In this document: positions 37,811 to 47,022 of the stretch, one piece after another
How positions within the stretch are numbered: position 1 is the stretch's first letter
How the letters are laid out: every line of letters begins with the position of its first letter
Assembly (NCBI GenBank): GCA_020061355.1
Contig: JAGUYK010000026.1
Coordinates: forward strand, 44,949-108,948
Length of the DNA: 64,000 nucleotides
Origin: Ignavibacteriales bacterium
Lineage (GTDB): Bacteria; Bacteroidota; Ignavibacteria; Ignavibacteriales; Melioribacteraceae
Direction: 5' to 3'
The notes under the pieces: generated by a model
The model's input: only the letters and a program-made list of their open reading frames with translations
The model's database searches: none
What the model was told of the DNA's origin: nothing
Position numbers and translations under genes: made by a program

Positions 37811-39490
37811 TTATTTTTTCCAGCTATCCTTCAATGTGACTGTTCGGTTGAAAACCAATTTTTCTTTCGTGGTATATTTTTGATCAACACAAAAATATCC
37901 CATTCTTTCAAACTGGAATTTATCGAGTGGTTTTGAACTCTTTAATGACGGTTCTACTTTTGCATTATTAATAATTTCTAAAGAGTTTGGATAGATTTTA
38001 CTTAACCAGTCTTCATCTGCGCCGGGATTTTCAACCGTAAACAATCTATCATAAAGTCTAACCTCGGCATCAACCGCGTGTTTTGCAGAAACCCAATGAA
38101 TAACACCCTTTACTTTTTTAGTACTTGTTCCGCTTCCGCTTTTTGTTTCCGGATCGTAACTACATCTTAATTCAATTACTTCACCTTTTTCATTCTTTAT
38201 CACTTCTTTACACTTGATAATATAAGCATAACGCAATCTAACTTCCCCGCCGGGAATCAAACGATGAAATCCTTTTGGTGGATTCTCCATAAAATCATTC
38301 TGTTCAATGTACAATTCATTACAAAACGGAACTCTGCGTGTTCCGGCTTCAATATTCTCCGGATTATTTACAGCTTCCAATTCCTCTTCACCTGTGTAAT
38401 TAGTGATAACAACTTTAAGAGGTTTTAACACTGCCATAACACGATTTGCATGCTTATTAAGATCATCACGAATAGCATATTCAAGTAATGCTATATCTGT
38501 TAGGGCATCGCGCTTGGCAACGCCTATTATCTCTGCAAAATTTCTGATTGATTCAGGAGTATAGCCGCGTCTTCTATAACCTGAAATTGTAGGCATCCGG
38601 GGATCATCCCATCCATCCACGTATCCCTCTTTTACTAATTGTAATAATCTCCGTTTACTCATAACGGTATAACTTAGATTCAGGCGTGCAAACTCAATCT
38701 GCTGCGGATGATGAACACCAAGCTGATCTAAAAACCAATCGTAAAGCGGACGGTGGTTCTCAAACTCCAATGTACATATGGAGTGCGTAATTCCTTCAAT
38801 CGAATCTTCATTCCCGTGCGCCCAATCATAAGTTGGATAAATGCACCAGTCACTTCCCTGCCTATGATGTTCCTCGTGAACAATACGGTACATAATCGGA
38901 TCTCGAAGATTTATGTTTGGTGATGCCATATCAATCTTAGCACGGAGAGTTTTGGTACCATTGGGAAATTCACCTTTACGCATTCTTTCAAACAGATCCA
39001 TGTTCTCTTCTACACTTCTATTTCTAAAAGGCGAATTTTTGCCGGGTTCAGTTAGTGTTCCTCTTGAAGAACGGATTTCATCTGAGTTCAAATCGCAAAC
39101 GTAGGCTTTCCCTTTTTTGATCAATTCGATTGCCCATTGATACATCTGTTCAAAGTAATCCGAGCCATAGAGGATGCGGTCTTCGAAATCAGCGCCGAGC
39201 CATTTTACATCTTCGATAATAGAATCGACATATTCCTGTTCTTCCTTTTCCGGATTAGTGTCATCAAAGCGGAGATTGAACTTACCGTTGTAATCACGTG
39301 CAATGCCGTAATTCAAGCAGATCGATTTAGCATGACCAATATGAAGATAACCATTCGGTTCAGGAGGAAAACGTGTATGTACTTTAGCTTCCCATTTATT
39401 TATCTTCATATCATCATCTATTATTTCATAGATAAAATTCTTTGACCTGCCTTCAGGATTATTCATTCCTTTACTTCCAGTATCGTTCAT
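37811..39490 (-). CDS. glnS: Glutamine--tRNA ligase
   Basis: Class I synthetase charging tRNA-Gln directly. The 559-residue protein has the bacterial/eukaryotic GlnS signatures: [21 protein letters not shown] (HIGH motif), [32 protein letters not shown], the KMSKS equivalent [13 protein letters not shown] and [18 protein letters not shown]. The C-terminal beta-barrel anticodon-binding domains are present to the end. Start ATG at 39490. Together with gltX this shows that the cell does not need the Glu-tRNA(Gln) transamidation route for Gln-tRNA. Confidence 0.98.
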   Translation of the reverse strand: MNDTGSKGMNNPEGRSKNFIYEIIDDDMKINKWEAKVHTRFPPEPNGYLHIGHAKSICLNYGIARDYNGKFNLRFDDTNPEKEEQEYVDSIIEDVKWLGADFEDRILYGSDYFEQMYQWAIELIKKGKAYVCDLNSDEIRSSRGTLTEPGKNSPFRNRSVEENMDLFERMRKGEFPNGTKTLRAKIDMASPNINLRDPIMYRIVHEEHHRQGSDWCIYPTYDWAHGNEDSIEGITHSICTLEFENHRPLYDWFLDQLGVHHPQQIEFARLNLSYTVMSKRRLLQLVKEGYVDGWDDPRMPTISGYRRRGYTPESIRNFAEIIGVAKRDALTDIALLEYAIRDDLNKHANRVMAVLKPLKVVITNYTGEEELEAVNNPENIEAGTRRVPFCNELYIEQNDFMENPPKGFHRLIPGGEVRLRYAYIIKCKEVIKNEKGEVIELRCSYDPETKSGSGTSTKKVKGVIHWVSAKHAVDAEVRLYDRLFTVENPGADEDWLSKIYPNSLEIINNAKVEPSLKSSKPLDKFQFERMGYFCVDQKYTTKEKLVFNRTVTLKDSWKK

Positions 39491-39610
39491 AAGTACTCAA
39501 ATTTTTTGTGTAAAAATAATCAATTGAAGCCGAGATACCAATCTGTGATGTCAATAAATAAATTCTTAGATTTAGTACAGGATATACAAAAAAGTAAGAA
39601 GGGATTAAAG

Positions 39611-40879
39611 ATGAATACTTTTACAAAAATATTATTGATAGCATCATTTTCTTTTATGAATATTAATTCAGGTCAAACAATAGATAAAATTTATCCTTAT
39701 CTCGAAAAACTTTGTACGGATCTGCATGAAAATCCGGAGTTGTCGCTTCAAGAGGAGAATACTTCCAGTAGAATATCAGCAGAATTAAGAAAAGCTGGAT
39801 TTGATGTTACAGAAAAATTTGGAGGAAACGGTCTGGTTGGAATATTAAAGAATGGAAACGGAAAAACTATTTTAATAAGAACTGATCTTGATGCTCTTCC
39901 GATAGAAGAAAATACCGGTCTCCCCTTTACAAGTAAGAATAAAGGAGTTATGCACGCATGCGGTCATGATATTCACATGTCGGTCTTTGTCGGTGTTGCA
40001 AATCTATTAGCCTCAAATAAGGATAAATGGAACGGAACTGTTATGATGGTCGGTCAGCCTGCCGAAGAGATTGGAAGAGGTTCAAAAATGATGATAGAGG
40101 CGGGTCTCTATGAAAAATTCGGTGTGCCTGATTACGCTTTAGCTATTCACATTGCTTCAGGAGTTGAGTCCGGTACCGTGACGTACTACCCCGGAAATGC
40201 AATGGCAAATGCAAGCAGTATTACAATAAAAGTGCATGGTCTTGGCGGGCATGGTGCATTACCTCAAAACACAATCGACCCTATTGTGCTTGCATCACAA
40301 ATTATAATTTCATTCCAGACAATTGTAAGCAGAGAGATATCCCCATTTGAACCTGCTGTTGTAACTGTCGGGTATATAAAAGGAGGTACCAAGCATAATA
40401 TAATTCCGAATGAAGTTGAGATGGGATTAACAATTAGATCGTTCAATGACGAAGTTCATTCTAAATTGATTGAATCGATCACGAGTAAATCGAAAAATAT
40501 TGCGAAGAGTTACGGACTACCTGATAAATTATTACCGGAAATAACAATTTCGGATTATACTCCTTCAGTTTATAACGATCCGGAATTAACTAACCATGTT
40601 GTTAATCTTCTTAAATCCAAGCTTGGTAATGAAAAAGTATATCAATCCTCCCGATGGACTGCAGCAGAAGATTTCGCCAATTACAGCAGAACAAAAGAAA
40701 AGGTACCGGGCTTAATGTTATGGGTCGGTGCAGAAAAGAAGGAGACAATGGAAAAAATCAAAAAAGGTGAAAAAACACCGATAGTGCATTCTGCTGACTT
40801 TGTACCTGATTATAAACATACCATTATAACGGGAGTAAAGACAATTAGTGAAGCAGCATTCGATTTATTGAAAAAATAA
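39611..40879 (+). CDS. Secreted M20-family amidohydrolase
   Basis: Zinc-dependent aminoacylase/carboxypeptidase-like hydrolase of the M20D type, related to IAA-amino-acid hydrolases and hippurate hydrolases. The frame is open from 39506, but the ATG at 39611 has AGAAGGGA well placed upstream and begins a signal peptide (MNTFTKILLIASFSFMNINSGQ), giving 422 residues. Metal-site motifs: RTDLDALPIEENTGLPF, VMHACGHDIHMSVFVG and VGQPAEEIGRGSKMMIEAG, with a C-terminal His near TPIVHSADF. A lid/dimerisation domain lies about 170-285 (KVHGLGGHGALPQNTIDP). Likely periplasmic and monocistronic, divergent from glnS. Confidence 0.93.
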   Translation: MNTFTKILLIASFSFMNINSGQTIDKIYPYLEKLCTDLHENPELSLQEENTSSRISAELRKAGFDVTEKFGGNGLVGILKNGNGKTILIRTDLDALPIEENTGLPFTSKNKGVMHACGHDIHMSVFVGVANLLASNKDKWNGTVMMVGQPAEEIGRGSKMMIEAGLYEKFGVPDYALAIHIASGVESGTVTYYPGNAMANASSITIKVHGLGGHGALPQNTIDPIVLASQIIISFQTIVSREISPFEPAVVTVGYIKGGTKHNIIPNEVEMGLTIRSFNDEVHSKLIESITSKSKNIAKSYGLPDKLLPEITISDYTPSVYNDPELTNHVVNLLKSKLGNEKVYQSSRWTAAEDFANYSRTKEKVPGLMLWVGAEKKETMEKIKKGEKTPIVHSADFVPDYKHTIITGVKTISEAAFDLLKK

Positions 40880-40995
40880 GATTTCAGAATTGGACTATGC
40901 GTCATTAACTATATGATTTTTTAGGGATTGTTTTTTTATGAATAATAAAATAGATTTTGATTGAATTCTATACTAACCGGATTATAAATATTGTT

Positions 40996-41673
40996 ATGAG
41001 ATTCAATAACTTCACCAGAACAACAATAGCAATTCCCCTTCTAATATTTTCATTTGTATCATGCAGGCGGGCAATCGACAGCAATGGCGTCGTTGAATTT
41101 TATCTAAATCCGGAATTTGGGAAATATCGAGTTGAAACAGTTGCACTATTGCCAATGGCTTTTGATGATACTACTTCAACCGGGACTTTTTATTCAACAA
41201 ACTATTTTTTCAATCAACTATTAGAAATTCCTTCTATCAATATAGTTGATATAGATAAAATTGTATCAACAGATTCAGCAGCCATTTCAGATCAGATTAA
41301 ATCTATAATTATTAATAAGAAGTTTGATCTCAATCAATTTCAGAAATCCGATCTGGGAAAATGGCTTGATGGAAATAATTGCAACACAATAATATTAGGT
41401 AATGTAACCGACTTTAAAATGTTTTATTACACCTGGTATAGTAACTATAACCAATTTATGATTACCACAGCTACGGTATGTAACTTCAATTATTTCATGG
41501 TATCCTTGGAAGATGGTTCTATACTCTGGTCAGCAAATGTGGATGGTGAGGCAACATATATGGACCGATTGCCAATCAGCCCAGATTATCCGCCACTTGA
41601 TGAAGCAATATCGAAAGGGATAGATTTATTACTTGAAAAACTTGAAAAGGAATCAATTCTATATAAAAAGTAA
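40996..41673 (+). CDS. Predicted lipoprotein, function unknown
   Basis: A frame opens at 40957, but the ATG at 40996 gives a proper lipoprotein signal: MRFNNFTRTTIAIPLLIFSFVSC, with the lipobox FVSC. The 225-residue product has a region RVETVALLPMAFDDTTSTG followed by FFNQLLEIPSINIVDIDKI and a later NTIILGNVTDFKMFYY, the layout of small lipoproteins that resemble the DUF799/GNA1162 or CsgG-like fold (a beta-alpha nucleotide-like domain that reports on stress or assembles envelope complexes). I cannot assign a role. It lies 116 bases after the M20 gene and is followed by a terminator-like hairpin. Confidence 0.75.
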   Translation: MRFNNFTRTTIAIPLLIFSFVSCRRAIDSNGVVEFYLNPEFGKYRVETVALLPMAFDDTTSTGTFYSTNYFFNQLLEIPSINIVDIDKIVSTDSAAISDQIKSIIINKKFDLNQFQKSDLGKWLDGNNCNTIILGNVTDFKMFYYTWYSNYNQFMITTATVCNFNYFMVSLEDGSILWSANVDGEATYMDRLPISPDYPPLDEAISKGIDLLLEKLEKESILYKK

Positions 41674-41697
41674 ACCCAGCAAATTCTGCCGGGTTTT
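41672..41697 (+). terminator. Terminator-like hairpin after the lipoprotein gene
   Basis: AAACCC-A-GCA (41672-41681) pairs with TGC-C-GGGTTT (41687-41696) with one mismatch, followed by a short T-rich end. It begins at the stop codon itself. Confidence 0.65.
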
Positions 41698-41815
41698 GTA
41701 CAGAAGACCGGATCCGCGAAGGCGGATAAACTCGAACTCGGTCGCCTAAAGTGTATTTATTCTATTACTGTTAACATAAAATATAAAGCTCAGTTTGAAA
41801 ATAACTGAGCTTTAG

Positions 41816-41901
41816 TACCGAAGGCCGGACTCGAACCGGCACGAGGTTTGAGCCTCACTGGATTTTGAGTCCAGCGCGTCTACCAATTCCGCCACTTCGG
41901 C
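41816..41901 (-). tRNA. tRNA-Leu (anticodon CAA)
   Basis: An 86-base class II tRNA on the minus strand. The acceptor stem GCCGAAG pairs with CTTCGGT (one G-U), with discriminator A. The anticodon stem CTGGA/TCCAG encloses CTCAAAA with anticodon CAA. The long variable arm (TGAGGCTCAAACCTCG) and T-arm GCCGGTTCGAGTCCGGC are clear. CCA is not encoded. Confidence 0.97.
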
Positions 41902-41913
41902 ATTTTTGCGAGG

Positions 41914-41945
41914 CAAAGTTAGACTTAATTTGGTTTATTTTCAAG
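41914..41945 (-). promoter_or_regulatory. Bacteroidota-type promoter for tRNA-Leu(CAA)
   Basis: Read on the minus strand: CTTG (41945-41942), a 20-base spacer, then TAACTTTG (41921-41914). The -7 box matches TAnnTTTG exactly; the -33 box matches TTTG at three of four positions. The mature tRNA begins 13 bases after the -7 box. Confidence 0.7.
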
Positions 41946-41959
41946 AATAGAGTTAATTA

Positions 41960-42601
41960 CTACTTATAAAGCAGCTTGAATGCATGTGTCCAATGATTAT
42001 ACTTAAAACCGAATTCAATCCATAACATAGCAAATGCTTCGAGCCAGAACGAATGCTTAATATCTCCCATATCAATAACATTCTGCCATCCAAAGCTTTG
42101 GGCAATTTCAATTACTTTCTTTTTAGCTCCTTGATTATTCCCGGCAATCAACAAATCTGGGTTTCCTTCTTCGAGTTTAGGATTGATCATAATTGCTGCG
42201 CTTACAGAATTAAATGCTTTAACAACCATAGATTCCGGCAACCAGCGCTGTATCTGTTCACCGGCAGAATTATCATAAGTTGCAGTAAATTTTGGAGGAA
42301 CTCCATTACTGAAATCAAGGGGATTGGTTATATCAATTACAATTTTATTTTTAAAATTATCTATACCAGCAAGTTTGATAGCATTTTCTGTTCCGCCCCA
42401 GAGTGTAGCAATTACAATTATATCACCGAATGAAGCAGCCTCTTTAAAACTTCCTACCGATGCATTGGGACCAGCAGATTGAAGCCAGTCATTAAGCTTA
42501 TTATTGTCTCGGGTTCCAAGTTTCACCTTGTTATCTGAATTTAGAAATCCAAGCCCAATTTGTTTTCCTACTGTTCCCGAACCGAGAATACCTACTTTCA
42601 T
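41960..42601 (-). CDS. NAD(P)-binding F420-dependent-oxidoreductase-like protein
   Basis: A 213-residue Rossmann-fold protein of the NADP oxidoreductase/F420-dependent family (COG2085-like). The dinucleotide site is GILGSGTVGKQIGLGFLNSDNKV; then LGTRDNNKLNDWL, where the Arg after the second strand suggests NADP(H), IVIATLWGGTENAI, VIDITNPLDFSNG and VVKAFNSVSAAIM. The family includes F420H2:NADP reductase, but homologues in organisms without F420 are common, so only NAD(P)-binding is secure. It is a single gene between tRNA-Leu and the amidoligase cluster; 76 bases separate it from the latter. Confidence 0.85.
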   Translation of the reverse strand: MKVGILGSGTVGKQIGLGFLNSDNKVKLGTRDNNKLNDWLQSAGPNASVGSFKEAASFGDIIVIATLWGGTENAIKLAGIDNFKNKIVIDITNPLDFSNGVPPKFTATYDNSAGEQIQRWLPESMVVKAFNSVSAAIMINPKLEEGNPDLLIAGNNQGAKKKVIEIAQSFGWQNVIDMGDIKHSFWLEAFAMLWIEFGFKYNHWTHAFKLLYK

Positions 42602-42677
42602 TTACTCCCTTTCATTTAAGTTCCATGGTATAACAGAAGAGTAGTAATATAAGTTCGATTATCATCTGATAATAAAA

Positions 42678-43853
42678 TCAAGGATGGTAAACGATATTTG
42701 ATCCAACCCAGGTTTTTCCTTTATTAAAATCGACACCCATCATTTTACCCTTACTCGTTCTAAGAAGGTTGTTTACAAGAACTGGCTTATCCAGCCAGAT
42801 GAACATCATACGGATTTCTGCACTGGAGAATTGATCTGGTGTTTCAATTAACGGGGCATATTCAACTTTATGCTGAAGTATATAATTTTCTCTTTCTGTA
42901 ATTTCATTGAGTATTTCTTTGTTAATATCAACTATAACGCCGGAGCCGGCGAATGAATAGAGTGGTTTAAGAACATAGTTTTCAAGATCATCAGGATAGT
43001 TATCAAGTTCATTCAAGTAGAAACAATCGGGTGCATAATTCCCTTTTATTAAAGGAAGAGAGTGTTTACTGACCTTAAAAAACCAGTTAGGATGACCAGC
43101 CCACTCAACTTCGAGTTGATTCCTGAAATCAAAATTGTATTTAATATTTTTCCTGATAAGTTCATCAAAAATAACACGGTTATAAATTCTATGAACTTCA
43201 GTTTTCTTTCCATCTAGATTATAAAAGAGTTTTTTTCCTACTTTATTAATCTTTGTAATACAGACCGGTTTTACACCGATTAATTTTTCAGTAATATAAA
43301 AATCGATTCGTGTTTTTTGTTTATGAGGTTCAATCTCGAGTAGAATAACATTTTCCGGTTTATGTTCACCAAGAATAGCTTGTTTTAACATAAAGAAATA
43401 TTCTTCTTCATTTAGCCCGCTAAAGTATGACCTGAAGTTATCAGGAATCCGATTATACTTTCTGTTTAACCGGTCCAGTTCTGCTTGAAAGGCATAAAGT
43501 GAAGGAAATCCCTGAAGCTCAATCAGTTTTGGTTCAGGAGTTCCATTTATATCTTGTGTAATTGCAAAGTCTACTTGAAGAAATATTGGATGAGAATCTT
43601 CGTTGGGTACAAAAAGTTGATTCGGGATTGCTCGTGCTGATAGTTCTTTAAATTTATCTGTCTGTAAGTATTCGACTATATCTTCTGCAGAGTTTTTAAG
43701 TTTATCGGTTAAGGCTTGTTCAATAAAAAGGGGTGTTTCACAAACTCTAAAATCTTCTTCACCATTAGTCCATCTCCATAGTTCTTTGATATAATTCTGA
43801 TATGTTAACTCAGAGAACCCGGAATTAAATTCTTTACGGATTTCAGGAATCAT
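42678..43853 (-). CDS. Predicted ATP-grasp-like ligase, unassigned (amidoligase cluster)
   Basis: Not a family I can name. The 391-residue protein has in its C-terminal half the layout of an ATP-grasp enzyme. ENYVLKPLYSFAGSGVIVDI looks like the lysine and glycine-rich ATP loop, ENYILQHKVEYAPLI fits the strand that contacts adenine, and SAEIRMMFIWLD plus GVDFNKGKTWVGSNIVY fit the metal-binding end. The N-terminal half contains VDFAITQDINGTPEPKLIELQGFPS, where ELQGFPS may bind a substrate. Its start overlaps the GCS2 gene stop by one base (TGATG), so both proteins are made together. I infer that it joins a further residue to the product of its neighbours. Confidence 0.7.
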   Translation of the reverse strand: MIPEIRKEFNSGFSELTYQNYIKELWRWTNGEEDFRVCETPLFIEQALTDKLKNSAEDIVEYLQTDKFKELSARAIPNQLFVPNEDSHPIFLQVDFAITQDINGTPEPKLIELQGFPSLYAFQAELDRLNRKYNRIPDNFRSYFSGLNEEEYFFMLKQAILGEHKPENVILLEIEPHKQKTRIDFYITEKLIGVKPVCITKINKVGKKLFYNLDGKKTEVHRIYNRVIFDELIRKNIKYNFDFRNQLEVEWAGHPNWFFKVSKHSLPLIKGNYAPDCFYLNELDNYPDDLENYVLKPLYSFAGSGVIVDINKEILNEITERENYILQHKVEYAPLIETPDQFSSAEIRMMFIWLDKPVLVNNLLRTSKGKMMGVDFNKGKTWVGSNIVYHP

Positions 43854-44962
43854 CAGATATTTAATCCCTGGTTAGTTTGTTCGATTATATAATCAACTAC
43901 CTTTTTAAGATCTTTCGTTTTCTCATAGACCTGTAATTGTCTGTATGCGCCGGTTTTCATTTTAAGAATTTCATTAATAAAATTTATCTCGTCCCGGCTA
44001 TCAAGCTCATCAATAACCTCATCCACAAAGTTGAGGAGTTCATGAATCAGATAAACAGTATCAACCTCCTCCTGTTTACCGAAATCGATCATTTTACCTT
44101 CAAGACCGTATCTTGCAGCTCTCCATTTATTTTCATTTATAAGCAATCTTCTATAAAGTCTGAAGCCAAGATTTTGTTTTAAGAGTTTATGAAGTTTAGC
44201 AACTACAGCCTGAATTAATGCAGCAATAGCGATCGTTTCATCAACGAGCATCGGGATATCGCAAATTCTTACTTCAAGTGTATTGAAAAAAGGATGCGGA
44301 CGGACATCCCACCAGATCCTTTTGGCATTATCAATACAACCTGTTTTAATAAGCAGATTTACATACGATTCAAACTCACCATAACTATTAAAATGATCAG
44401 GTATTCCGGTTCGAGGGAATCGGTCAAATATTTTAGTCCGGTACGACTTAAAACCTGTTTTTCTTCCCTTCCAGAAAGGGGATGTAGTAGAGAGAGCAAA
44501 AATATGAGGTAAAAAATAGCGGAGTGCATTCATAATATGGATTGCCTCTTCCTTGCTATCGAGCCCGATATGAACATGGAGACCAAAAATTAAATTAGCT
44601 CTTGCAACATCCTGCATATCCTCAACTACATCATGATACCTTGGATGATCAGTAATTTTCTGATCCTCCCATTTCGAAAAGGGATGAGTACCGGCTGCTG
44701 CAATCTCCAATCCATGATGTCTTGCGATATTAGCCAAGCTGCTTCTTAGCCGGATTACTTCTTTTCGGGCATCTTTTATATTATAGCAAATTTCGGAGCC
44801 GACTTCGACGACTGATTGGTGCATTTCCGCTTTAACTTGCTCCTTAAGAATTACTTTGCCTTCCCCCAATATTTGCTCAATATGCGATTTGAGTTCACGG
44901 GTTTGAGGATCTACGATCTGGAATTCCTCTTCTATTCCAATTGAAAATAGTTTATCTTCCAT
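43853..44962 (-). CDS. GCS2-family carboxylate-amine ligase (YbdK-like)
   Basis: A 369-residue ATP-dependent ligase of the glutamate-cysteine ligase type 2 family. Hallmarks: FSIGIEEEFQIVDPQTREL at the N-terminus, the acidic/metal residues in AEMHQSVVEVGSEIC, RHHGLEIAAAGTHPFSKW, the FGLHVHIGLDSKEEAI block and TLEVRICDIPMLVDETIA. Length is normal for YbdK-like ligases. YbdK itself has only weak glutamate-cysteine ligase activity, so the true amino-acid substrates are not known. It sits between two ATP-grasp genes, 16 bases after one and overlapping the other by one base. Confidence 0.93.
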   Translation of the reverse strand: MEDKLFSIGIEEEFQIVDPQTRELKSHIEQILGEGKVILKEQVKAEMHQSVVEVGSEICYNIKDARKEVIRLRSSLANIARHHGLEIAAAGTHPFSKWEDQKITDHPRYHDVVEDMQDVARANLIFGLHVHIGLDSKEEAIHIMNALRYFLPHIFALSTTSPFWKGRKTGFKSYRTKIFDRFPRTGIPDHFNSYGEFESYVNLLIKTGCIDNAKRIWWDVRPHPFFNTLEVRICDIPMLVDETIAIAALIQAVVAKLHKLLKQNLGFRLYRRLLINENKWRAARYGLEGKMIDFGKQEEVDTVYLIHELLNFVDEVIDELDSRDEINFINEILKMKTGAYRQLQVYEKTKDLKKVVDYIIEQTNQGLNI

Positions 44963-44978
44963 AGAGGTCCATCCTTAA

Positions 44979-45950
44979 CTATTTACCTTTTTTAGTCTTT
45001 GGAGCATCAGCATGAACAAAAAATTTAATAAATTCTCCCCACGTCAAATTATTCACAGTGGGTTTATAAGACTTAGCCTTCTTGATTGCCATATTTGCAG
45101 CAGCCTCAACTACCCATTCAAAATTCTCTTCACCAACGGAGTGTAAGTCTGCATCAGGGGCAGGGTTACAAAAGTCGATTGCATAAGGTACTCCATCCCT
45201 GATTGCGAACTCGACTGTATTAAAATCATAACCCAATCCTTTGTTTAAGGTAATTACATTTTGTTCTATATTTTTCAATAACTTAGCTTCAACAGGCAAA
45301 GGATTTTTAACATACCTTTCATGATGTGGAACTTTTGGATCATAACGCATTGTCCTAACATCCTTAAGTCCGATACAGTAGCATCTGAAATATTCCTCGA
45401 ATTCAATAGCTTCCTGGAGCATCATTACCAATTGACCTGTTTCGTTATAGGCTTTGAAGAATTCTTCAGCATTATTCAATTTATATACATTTTTCCATCC
45501 TCCTCCTGCAAATGGTTTGAAGAATGCAGGAAATCCTACATAGCTAAATATGCCTTCCCAATCGAGAGGGTAATCCAGGTTGCGAAAAGATCTTTCATTG
45601 GTATCAGGAGGATGTTGATTAGATGGGAGCAGGAGAGTCTTAGGTACAGGAACGGATAATTTCGTAGCCAATGAATTGTTAAAAAACTTCTCATCAGCAC
45701 TCCACCAGAAGGGATTATTTATCACTGCAGTTCCGGATAATGCAGCATTCTTAAGATAACCACGATAAAAAGGAACATCCTGTGAGATTCGATCAATAAT
45801 AACAGCATAATCTGAGGATTCTCCCTGAATCACTTTATTAATCTTAACAAACTCCGCAGTAATACCTGATTCTTTTTTAGAATTTACCCTATCTACGAAT
45901 GCCTGCGGGAATGTATTTTCCTGTCCGAATAGTATACCGATTTTTTTCAT
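44979..45950 (-). CDS. ATP-grasp domain ligase
   Basis: A 323-residue ATP-grasp enzyme. Residues about 130-160 hold the first ATP loop, FPAFFKPFAGGGWKNVYKL. MMLQEAIEFEEYFRCYCIGL marks the adenine-contacting strand and the following acidic motif. VEFAIRDGVPYAIDFCNPAPDADLH near residue 255 gives the Mg-binding Glu/Asp and Asn. Such enzymes form acyl-phosphates and join a carboxylate to an amine, thiol or similar group. It is transcribed before GCS2 with a 16-base gap and after the esterase with 106 bases. The lysine-rich tail (DAPKTKKGK) is unremarkable. Substrate unknown. Confidence 0.85.
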   Translation of the reverse strand: MKKIGILFGQENTFPQAFVDRVNSKKESGITAEFVKINKVIQGESSDYAVIIDRISQDVPFYRGYLKNAALSGTAVINNPFWWSADEKFFNNSLATKLSVPVPKTLLLPSNQHPPDTNERSFRNLDYPLDWEGIFSYVGFPAFFKPFAGGGWKNVYKLNNAEEFFKAYNETGQLVMMLQEAIEFEEYFRCYCIGLKDVRTMRYDPKVPHHERYVKNPLPVEAKLLKNIEQNVITLNKGLGYDFNTVEFAIRDGVPYAIDFCNPAPDADLHSVGEENFEWVVEAAANMAIKKAKSYKPTVNNLTWGEFIKFFVHADAPKTKKGK

Positions 45951-46056
45951 GCTAACCTCTTAATTTTTCTTATCACACTTTAACTAAAATGTAAGATCAA
46001 GAATGTAATCAAGATCAAAATCATGAATCTTATTTTCATAATGCCAATAAAAGACA

Positions 46057-46776
46057 CTAACCAATTTTTGAAAGATAGTGAGGGAACATTTCTTTCCACC
46101 AGGGCCAATCATGTCCTGTACCCTGCGGAATATCGAGCCAATGGTTAATTCCTTTTGAAGAGAGAATTCCGCTCATTCTTTTATTTTCATCAAGACAAAT
46201 ATCCCACTCTCCTGTTCCGAGAATAATCCCCATTCTTTTGATTCTTTCGAGATGCCAATCATCGCTTAAATTGTTCATGTAATCAGGCGGATTATTAAAG
46301 TAGCAGTTGTCATCATACCAGCCCATAATAAATTGTTTTATATCGTAGGCGCCTCCCATAGTAAAAAGGTAGCTTACTTTATCCGGGTTACGGAATGCAA
46401 TATTGAGGGCATGATAACCACCAAAGCTGCATCCTGCAACTCCAACTGTTTTCGAACCTGTCTCATATTTTGCAAACTCAATTACATCATTAAGTATTAC
46501 TCTTTCGTAAGCCATGTGGGTCTTTACCCGATCAGCCGGATGAATTCCATAATTATACCAGCTCTGGCTATCAATTCCATCAGGGCAATAAATTTTTATT
46601 TTACCGGCTTCAATTAACTGCCCGGCTGAACCAACCAGACCAAAATCCTTATTTTCAAAGTATCTTCCCTTTGATGTAGGGAACAGGATTACCGGGAAAC
46701 CGGAATGTCCGAAAACAAGCATTTCAAAATCTCTGCTTAAATACTGTGTGTACCATTTGTGATAAAATTCTTGCAT
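46057..46776 (-). CDS. Alpha/beta-hydrolase, esterase-like
   Basis: A 239-residue hydrolase resembling the putative esterase/EntE-associated (Fes-like, esterase D) group. Nucleophile: GVAGCSFGGYHALNIAF (GxSxG, about residue 115). Acid: GTGEWDICLDENKRM. Base: GTGHDWPWWKEMFPHYL. No signal peptide, so it is cytoplasmic. It is the likely first gene of the amidoligase cluster and could hydrolyse or transfer the product. Alternatives such as a stand-alone carboxylesterase are not excluded. Confidence 0.82.
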   Translation of the reverse strand: MQEFYHKWYTQYLSRDFEMLVFGHSGFPVILFPTSKGRYFENKDFGLVGSAGQLIEAGKIKIYCPDGIDSQSWYNYGIHPADRVKTHMAYERVILNDVIEFAKYETGSKTVGVAGCSFGGYHALNIAFRNPDKVSYLFTMGGAYDIKQFIMGWYDDNCYFNNPPDYMNNLSDDWHLERIKRMGIILGTGEWDICLDENKRMSGILSSKGINHWLDIPQGTGHDWPWWKEMFPHYLSKIG

Positions 46777-46911
46777 AGTCTATAATTATATGATAAGGAA
46801 TAATTTTGAAACGAATATAATTAAGGGGGCATTGTAATTCCATCTGTTTGAAGCTTGATTACAAATTTATTTTTTGGTTATTAAGAAAAATAAAATGGGA
46901 GGAATAGGAGG

Positions 46912-47008
46912 GCTGTTTCAATAGTAAAATCTATTCCACTAATAGAACGCGGATAAAATCTGATTTAGCAGATCAACGCTGATAATAAATCATTACTCTT
47001 GAAACAGC
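46912..47008. repeat. 97-bp inverted-repeat element (MITE-like)
   Basis: The ends GCTGTTTCAATAGTAA (46912-46927) and, on the other strand, GCTGTTTCAAGAGTAA (47008-46993) differ at one base. The 65-base middle contains AATAGAACGCGGATAAAATC, whose first ten bases recur at 53840-53849. No coding potential. No target duplication is obvious. Confidence 0.6.
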
Positions 47009-47022
47009 TTCCTTAAAATCAA

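Noticed and set aside
41699-41750. Possible remnant of a tRNA 3' end (CAGAAGACCGGATCCGC resembling the tRNA-Leu(CAA) end) suggesting an old att site
   Set aside because: Similarity is limited to about 14 of 17 bases, no integrase is near, and the stretch is better explained as a small GC-rich hairpin (ATCCGC/GCGGAT).
43937-44512. Plus-strand open frames over the GCS2 gene
   Set aside because: Antisense shadows of a well-supported coding sequence with no ribosome site or family match.
46777-46911. Possible small gene between the esterase gene and the inverted-repeat element
   Set aside because: No open frame of useful length; AT-rich spacer only.
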